Shown one piece after another: positions 6,310 through 10,841 of a DNA stretch of 10,841 nt; position 1 is the first letter of the stretch; each line of letters opens with the position of its first letter. The notes beneath the pieces were generated by a model. It had not been told where the DNA came from and searched no databases. It saw only the letters and a list, made by a program, of their open reading frames with translations. The DNA comes from Ruminococcaceae bacterium UBA4306 (lineage in GTDB: Bacteria > Bacillota > Clostridia > Oscillospirales > Acutalibacteraceae), in NCBI GenBank assembly GCA_002394725.1, contig DGUQ01000119.1, positions 3,484 through 14,324 on the forward strand. Direction: 5' to 3'. A program made the position numbers and the translations under genes.

Positions 6310-9300
6310 TTATTTTTCTTTTTTGTTCGTATCAGCCGTCTTTTTATCAGGCTTTCCCTTTTCGGCAGGAGCCGTCTTGTTCGCCTTGATCTTCGCGAAG
6401 ATCTGTTCACGCTTGGGCGCGAGGATGATCAGCGCGATGAAGATCGCCAGCGCCAGCAGGGTGCAGATCACGCCGGGGATGAAGCCCTCGGGGATATACT
6501 TGAGCTCGATGTGGTGGTCGCCCTTTGTCAGCGGGAACGCCAGCATCGCGTTGCCCACGGGAGTGATCTCGGTCTCTTTGCCGTCGACATACGCCTTCCA
6601 GCCCTTGGTGTAGGAGATCGAGGTGTAGAACAAGCCGTTTTCCTGCGCGGTGATATCACCGGCGATATAGCTGTCCTTGACCGTAGTCGCGGTCATGGTG
6701 GATTGGGAGAGCAGGTCATAGCCCTGTTTGAACAGGTCGTCGTTGAACATCGCGCAGTACGAGGTGAGCGTGCCGGTGGAGCTGTTCGCCATGGTCGCGT
6801 GCATGGTGATGGTGTCGCCCTTCTTGACGTCGCCGACCATCATGATGAACGGTCGCTTGATATAGTAACCGATCTTCTCCGCGCCGTTGACGCGGATCGA
6901 GATATTATCCGTGCTGCCGGAGAAGTACGCGACCGCGGTGCCGTCGCGATCGGCGACATAATTGACGTCATAGGAGTCGTTCGGCTGTGAGGAGCTGTAG
7001 GAGTAGGTGCCGCCGTTTGTCGCCTTGATCGAAGCGCCTTCGGTAGCGGCGGTGCAGGAGGTACTTGCCAGATACTGATAGATATCGCCACTCAGTCCTG
7101 TTGCCATGCGGAACAGGTTATTCTGGTTGTCCATCGGGTTCGTCGAGGTGTTCTGAACGTCAAAGGTGCTCAGCGCGTTCTTCACCATAAAGCCCTGCGG
7201 CAGATAATACTTGTTTTGCAGCAGCTTGACGTTATTGCTGTGATAAATCTCATCCATATGAGCGGTGTCAAGATACGCGCCGTAGGGGGTGATCAGGTAT
7301 TTGATGTTAAGCATCAGGTTGGTAAAGGGGGAGCTTTCCTGATAGGTGTAGCGGTTGGAGGCTTCCCATCCGCAGATGCCGAACTTCTCCATATAGATGG
7401 TGATATCCTTGTTGACCATCGAGTTGAACATGGAGATACCGTCCGTGCCGATCAGGGCGTTATCGTTGAGGGAGTGATACTTATTGACCTCGGTATGAGA
7501 CAGGTCGATGTTATTCTTTTCCAGATCATTGACCTTCGCGACGCAGTTGAGGGTATCCTGTCCGCCGAGCGGATAACTCTTCGCGTCGGTAACGCCGACG
7601 GTCTTGACGCCGCCCGCGGCAGAGAACAGACCCTCCACCATGGCGATGATCAAGAGGACAACAGACAAGACGACCTTGGTCATCTGGTGATCCTTGTTCA
7701 TCTCCTTGGAGCTGATCAGCAGCGCCGCCGCCGCAGTCAACAGCAGGATGATAATGCCTAAAAAGATGTGGAAGGCATTGCTCCCGTCCTTACTGACAGC
7801 GGAGTTGATAATCGTGCCCGACACAAAGATAATGACCGCCGCTGTAACGCCGATGACCGAGGTGCCGATCACCATCGCAATACGCGGAAGCTTGTTGCGC
7901 AGGGAATACAGCAGTACCCATGCGGCAAGGATGCCGCCGATGAACGCCGACCAGAGGATCGGGTCGACCTTTTGATTCTCGAAGATCGGTGAGAGCTTGA
8001 CCTTGTCACCGTCAAAGTAAGCCGCGGCAATGCCCAGATAGATCGCGAAAGCGAGGATGCCGCCGATCACGGAGGCGAGCTTGACGCTGTCTATATGCAT
8101 GAACACCCTGAACGCCATATATATCAACAGGAAGGAATACAGGAATGAGAAGCGGTGCGGCAGCATGTTGGGGAAGTGGAAGCCGTGCCATACATAATCG
8201 AGCTGACGAATGATAAAGCTGAGCATAAAGAACAGCAGCAATCCGCCGCAGAAAACGCGCTCGCGGATCTTGATCTTGGAGCAGAAGAAGAACAGCAGCG
8301 CCAAAAAGATGATGAACACACCGCAGTAAACGTTGGGCAGACCCTCCTTCTCTGTCGGTTTGATGAACGCGACCGAGTTGGCGATGGTCTTGCCGATTCC
8401 CTCCAAAACACCGCCGAAATCAGCCTTACTGCCGATGTTGATCGCAAAATCCTTGGGGAAGGTATTATTGGCGGAATAGGTGTAATGCAGCGCAAAGTAC
8501 GTCGGCAGCACCAAAACCGCCGACATCATGATCGACAGCAGCGAGAAGCCTGCCATCTTGAGGAACTGCTTGATCAGATCCTTCCAGCCCTTGTATTCCA
8601 CAATGCAGTAGCCGATGGATACCAGCAGCACGAAAATGCAGGTAAACAGTCCGATGTAGTAGTTCGCGAGGATGGACAGCGCCAGCGCGATGACATACAG
8701 GCGGAATTTTCCTTCTCTCAGCAGCGCAAAGGTTCCCGCGATGACCAGCGGCAGCAGCGCGATGGTATCCAGCCAGATGACGTTCCAGTAGTAGCCCATG
8801 ATAAACGCGCACAAGGCGTACATGATGCCGAACGCGGTGATGGAAACATCCTTGCGCTTGAACGTGATCTTGAGGAACAGCGCATAGAAGAAGCCTGCCA
8901 GACCGATCTTGACGCAGGTGATGACATATAAAAATTCTCTGAGCTTATCCGCAGGAACCAGCACGGATAAGAAGTTCAGGGGACTTGCCAGATAGTAGGA
9001 CATCAAAGCGACATAGTTGGTACCGCCGCCGCTCTTCCATGTCCACAGCAGCGATCCGCCGTGCTGGAGCTTGTCCTGATAATCCACCAGAAACGGATAA
9101 TACTGGTGCCACAGGTCGGTGGCAAGGATCTGGTTCGTGCCAAAGGGAGAAACGCCCGCGATCTTGAACGCGAAGAACATCAAAATAAACGGGATGAAAA
9201 ACGCCAGAAACAGGTAGACCCACACACCGTAGCGATCCATGAAGGAGCCTTTCGCCAGTGTGGGAGCGTCTTTAGGAGGCGAAGCGGTCTTTGTCTTTAT

Positions 9301-9312
9301 CTTAGCTGACAT
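6310..9312 (-). CDS. YfhO-family polytopic membrane protein, probable GT-C glycosyltransferase
   Basis: The 1000-residue product has a short Lys-rich N-terminus, a first span at about 30-52, then an outer loop with ATDLWHQYYPFL (64-75). Its Asp66 matches the Asp expected in the catalytic loop of GT-C enzymes. A dozen or so hydrophobic spans follow to about residue 570. These include SIMMSAVLVLPTY, and HFPNMLPHRFSFLYSF, a pattern conserved in YfhO proteins. Residues about 570-940 are a large outer domain with Asn/Ser/Thr-rich stretches, ending in the family's YTKGWKAYVDGKETEI and GDHHIELKYIPEGF. A last span (about 945-968) and a Lys-rich cytoplasmic tail follow. In Bacillus subtilis, YfhO acts with CsbB and a GtcA-type flippase in lipoteichoic acid glycosylation. 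The acceptor here is unknown. AAAGGAG (9319-9325) lies 6 bases before ATG. The gene is divergent from the GT2/GtrA pair and has its own promoter and terminator. Confidence 0.88.
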   Translation of the reverse strand: MSAKIKTKTASPPKDAPTLAKGSFMDRYGVWVYLFLAFFIPFILMFFAFKIAGVSPFGTNQILATDLWHQYYPFLVDYQDKLQHGGSLLWTWKSGGGTNYVALMSYYLASPLNFLSVLVPADKLREFLYVITCVKIGLAGFFYALFLKITFKRKDVSITAFGIMYALCAFIMGYYWNVIWLDTIALLPLVIAGTFALLREGKFRLYVIALALSILANYYIGLFTCIFVLLVSIGYCIVEYKGWKDLIKQFLKMAGFSLLSIMMSAVLVLPTYFALHYTYSANNTFPKDFAINIGSKADFGGVLEGIGKTIANSVAFIKPTEKEGLPNVYCGVFIIFLALLFFFCSKIKIRERVFCGGLLLFFMLSFIIRQLDYVWHGFHFPNMLPHRFSFLYSFLLIYMAFRVFMHIDSVKLASVIGGILAFAIYLGIAAAYFDGDKVKLSPIFENQKVDPILWSAFIGGILAAWVLLYSLRNKLPRIAMVIGTSVIGVTAAVIIFVSGTIINSAVSKDGSNAFHIFLGIIILLLTAAAALLISSKEMNKDHQMTKVVLSVVLLIIAMVEGLFSAAGGVKTVGVTDAKSYPLGGQDTLNCVAKVNDLEKNNIDLSHTEVNKYHSLNDNALIGTDGISMFNSMVNKDITIYMEKFGICGWEASNRYTYQESSPFTNLMLNIKYLITPYGAYLDTAHMDEIYHSNNVKLLQNKYYLPQGFMVKNALSTFDVQNTSTNPMDNQNNLFRMATGLSGDIYQYLASTSCTAATEGASIKATNGGTYSYSSSQPNDSYDVNYVADRDGTAVAYFSGSTDNISIRVNGAEKIGYYIKRPFIMMVGDVKKGDTITMHATMANSSTGTLTSYCAMFNDDLFKQGYDLLSQSTMTATTVKDSYIAGDITAQENGLFYTSISYTKGWKAYVDGKETEITPVGNAMLAFPLTKGDHHIELKYIPEGFIPGVICTLLALAIFIALIILAPKREQIFAKIKANKTAPAEKGKPDKKTADTNKKEK

Positions 9313-9345
9313 ACAATTCTCCTTTACAAATTTACATACATATTT

Positions 9346-9374
9346 ATATTACCATCATTTACGAGGCAGGTAAA
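9346..9374 (-). promoter_or_regulatory. Predicted sigma-A promoter of the YfhO-family gene
   Basis: On the minus strand TTTACC (9374-9369), a 17-base spacer and TAATAT (9351-9346) are preceded by TGG, an extended -10. The start would be near 9339, giving a leader of about 27 bases. Confidence 0.65.
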
Positions 9375-9378
9375 CACT

Positions 9379-9413
9379 TTATTGATATTTTTCAAAAAAA
9401 TTTTTCATTATCA
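9379..9413. other. AT-rich tract shared by the divergent promoters (possible UP element)
   Basis: This stretch of mostly A and T, with runs of five T, seven A and then five T, lies between the two divergent -35 boxes at 9369-9374 and 9414-9419. It is placed to serve as an upstream element for both promoters and to bend the DNA. Confidence 0.4.
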
Positions 9414-9442
9414 TTTACACATTGATGATATTTTGGTATAAT
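9414..9442 (+). promoter_or_regulatory. Predicted sigma-A promoter of the GT2/GtrA genes
   Basis: TTTACA (9414-9419), a 17-base spacer and a perfect TATAAT (9437-9442) are preceded by TGG, an extended -10. The start would be near 9449, with a leader of about 60 bases. A short inverted repeat TATCAT/ATGATA (9409-9414 and 9425-9430) overlaps the -35, but in such AT-rich DNA it may be chance. Confidence 0.8.
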
Positions 9443-9496
9443 AATCGTTATGATATGTCATGATAAGAGGTATGGGCAAGACCGTTCCTTATTTAC

Positions 9497-9503
9497 AGAG
9501 GTG
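9497..9503 (+). promoter_or_regulatory. Ribosome binding site that sets the GT2 start
   Basis: AGAGGTG lies 5 bases before ATG 9509. A GTG codon two codons upstream (9503) overlaps this site and is therefore an unlikely start. Confidence 0.65.
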
Positions 9504-9508
9504 TGAAA

Positions 9509-10456
9509 ATGAAGCTGATCGATATTGTCGTTCCCTGTTATAACGAGGAGGAGGTGCTCCCTCTCTTTATCGAGGAGACCAACAAAGTTATCGCAACCAT
9601 CCCCGACTATGATTTTCGCTATATTTTTATCAACGACGGCTCCAAGGACAAGACCTTATTCGTTTTGCGTGAGCTTGCCGCCAAGTACAGTAACGCAAAG
9701 TATATCTCCTTCTCCCGTAATTTCGGCAAGGAGAGCGCTATGTACGCCGGACTGGAGCATTCTACCGGCGATTATGTGATCGTCATGGACGCCGATCTGC
9801 AGCATCCGCCCGCGATGTTCCCTCAGATGATCGAGGGCGTGGAAGAGGGCTACGACTGCTGCGCGCTGTATCGCGCCAAGCAAAAGGGAGAGAACCCGAT
9901 CCGCCAGATGATCTCCAAGATGTTCTTCGGCTTCCAGAACAAGATCTCCGACGTCAAAATGCCCGACGGCGCGGTGGATTACCGTATCATGTCGCGCCAG
10001 ATGGTGGACAGCATCATCAGCCTGTGCGAGAAGCAGCGCTTTTCCAAGGGACTGTTCTGCTGGGTCGGCTATCAGACCAAATGGATCGAATACCAGAACG
10101 TGGAGCGTACCGTCGGTACGACAAAATGGAGCTTTTGGAGCCTGTTCAAATACGCGCTCGACGGTATCACGAGCTTTTCGGTCACGCCCCTGCGCTTTAT
10201 CGCGGTGCTGGGCTTTGTGATCTCGGCGCTCGCGTTTATCTGGATCATCATCACGCTGATCCAAACCCTGATCATGGGTATCGACGTGCCCGGTTATGTC
10301 ACGACCCTGTGCGCGGTACTGTTCATGGGCGGTATCATCGAGATGTCTGTCGGCGTGCTGGGCGAGTATATCGGCAGGATCTATATCGAATCGAAGGATC
10401 GACCGATCTATATCGCCAAGGAAACCAATCTGGACGACAAAAAGCCTTCCCCTTGA
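9509..10456 (+). CDS. GT2 family polyprenyl-phosphate glycosyltransferase (CsbB/GtrB/DPM1-like)
   Basis: The 315-residue enzyme probably moves a sugar from a nucleotide donor to undecaprenyl phosphate on the inner face of the membrane. The GT-A domain begins at once with IDIVVPCYNEEEVLP (4-18), then FINDGSKDKT, SFSRNFGKESAMYAGLEHS, and VMDADLQHPP with the metal-binding Asp94-Ala-Asp96. The segment DYRIMSRQMVD and ERTVGTTKWSFWSLFKYALD, typical of the DPM1-like/GtrB branch, precede two membrane spans (about 230-256 and 263-290). A short hydrophilic tail follows. A strong divergent-region promoter precedes it and a GtrA flippase gene follows 138 bases later, with the YfhO protein divergent. The last codons and the stop lie in the first hairpin of a repeat element, so the natural tail may have been changed by it. 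The sugar cannot be read from sequence. Confidence 0.9.
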   Translation: MKLIDIVVPCYNEEEVLPLFIEETNKVIATIPDYDFRYIFINDGSKDKTLFVLRELAAKYSNAKYISFSRNFGKESAMYAGLEHSTGDYVIVMDADLQHPPAMFPQMIEGVEEGYDCCALYRAKQKGENPIRQMISKMFFGFQNKISDVKMPDGAVDYRIMSRQMVDSIISLCEKQRFSKGLFCWVGYQTKWIEYQNVERTVGTTKWSFWSLFKYALDGITSFSVTPLRFIAVLGFVISALAFIWIIITLIQTLIMGIDVPGYVTTLCAVLFMGGIIEMSVGVLGEYIGRIYIESKDRPIYIAKETNLDDKKPSP

Positions 10457-10518
10457 GGGGAAGGTGGGCTTTTCGGCTTTCAAGTCGAAAAGGTCGGATG
10501 AGGTGGAAACCTTTCCGA
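10445..10518 (+). repeat. Run of three hairpins, probable dispersed palindromic repeat
   Basis: Three hairpins lie back to back. The first is a perfect 8-bp stem (10445-10452 with 10457-10464) around TTGA, which holds the GT2 stop codon. The second is an 11-bp stem with one G-T pair (10469-10479 with 10482-10492). The third is an interrupted stem (10494-10498 with 10514-10518) with an inner AGGT-GGAA-ACCT. From memory, the opening CCTTCCCCTTGAGGGGAAGG and the later TCGGATGAGG resemble a small repeat scattered through genomes of gut Clostridia. No second copy is present in this window, so repeat status is not shown here. A weaker 5-bp hairpin lies at 10563-10579, before the next gene. Confidence 0.55.
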
Positions 10519-10594
10519 TCCATGCTCTTCAAACGCGGAGCAAATGAAACATACATTGTAGAGCAGGTTTTCATCCTGCCTCAAAGGAAATAAT

Positions 10595-10841
10595 ATGGAA
10601 AAAATAAAATCACTGTTTATCAAATATAAAGAGATCATCATGTATATCATCTTCGGCGTGCTGACCACGCTGGTCAACTGGGTGGTATATTGGATCATGG
10701 AGCCGCTGCTGAACTCGGCGATGCACGGCGATCAGGTCATCTGGACGATCTTCGGCAAGAATATCACGATGTCGATCCTTTCGATCTTCCTCGCGAACTT
10801 CATCGCGTGGGTCGCGGGCGTTGTCTTTGCCTTTGTGACCA
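10595..10841 (+). CDS. GtrA-family membrane protein (probable lipid-linked sugar flippase), 5' part
   Basis: The first 82 codons are present and the gene runs off the window. The peptide has a short basic N-terminus, then IIMYIIFGVLTTLVNWVVYW, the typical first GtrA span with the FGxxTTLxN motif. A hydrophilic stretch follows, then a second span with ILSIFLANFIAWVAGVVFAF, matching the family's ANxIAWxxxxxFAF pattern. GtrA/GtcA proteins are small four-span proteins thought to flip undecaprenyl-phosphate-linked sugars outward. AAAGGAA (10584-10590) lies just before ATG 10595 and sets the start. With no promoter seen in the 138-base gap, the gene is probably cotranscribed with the GT2 gene through the hairpin repeat. 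Confidence 0.85.
   Translation, partial: MEKIKSLFIKYKEIIMYIIFGVLTTLVNWVVYWIMEPLLNSAMHGDQVIWTIFGKNITMSILSIFLANFIAWVAGVVFAFVT

Noticed and set aside
9409..9430. Inverted repeat TATCAT-N10-ATGATA over the GT2 promoter -35 as an operator
   Set aside because: It has only six matching bases per arm in very AT-rich DNA and no regulator gene is nearby, so chance is a sufficient explanation.

Overview
The window looks like chromosomal DNA from a gut-type Gram-positive bacterium of the class Clostridia, probably Oscillospiraceae/Ruminococcus-like. This is inferred from strong AAGGAGG-type ribosome sites, extended -10 promoters, a secreted protein with a dockerin-type calcium-binding pair, a YfhO-family membrane protein beside a CsbB-like glycosyltransferase, and genes that are mostly GC-rich beside AT-rich intergenic regions. 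No rRNA, tRNA, CRISPR array, transposase or phage gene was seen.

Layout. At 1-165 is the 3' end of a ThiF/MoeB-like gene, probably tcdA (tRNA t6A dehydratase), followed by a terminator. At 410-2626 is a glutamine-hydrolysing asparagine synthetase with an unusual acidic C-terminal tail. A strong terminator hairpin follows, and directly after it comes ribF (2691-3611, riboflavin kinase/FAD synthetase). A shared hairpin separates ribF from a leftward block. That block reads, in transcription order: ECF sigma factor (6196 to 5699), overlapping single-span membrane anti-sigma candidate (5702 to 4788), and a secreted dockerin-repeat protein of unknown function (4719 to 3685). Upstream of it, also leftward, is a 1000-residue YfhO-family polytopic membrane protein (9312 to 6310) with its own terminator. 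From a divergent promoter region (9313-9508), a GT2 polyprenyl-phosphate glycosyltransferase (9509-10456) and a GtrA-family flippase (10595 to beyond the window end) read rightward. A run of three hairpins that looks like a dispersed palindromic repeat covers the end of the GT2 gene and the gap after it.

How the genes fit together. The best supported functional unit is the right third. GT2 enzyme, GtrA flippase and YfhO GT-C-like protein match the three-component scheme known from CsbB/GtcA/YfhO in Bacillus and Listeria. In that scheme a sugar is loaded on undecaprenyl phosphate inside, flipped, and transferred to a surface acceptor outside. The second unit is the ECF sigma/anti-sigma pair. 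Its membrane partner has a long Pro/Thr-rich stalk and a small outer domain, and a secreted dockerin protein lies 68 bases downstream, so surface sensing is likely though the signal is unknown. asnB and ribF are metabolic genes with no evident link to the rest. I see no clearly novel system. The parts most worth checking are the sigma/anti-sigma/dockerin block, the mosaic composition of the dockerin gene, and the hairpin repeat inside the glycosylation operon.
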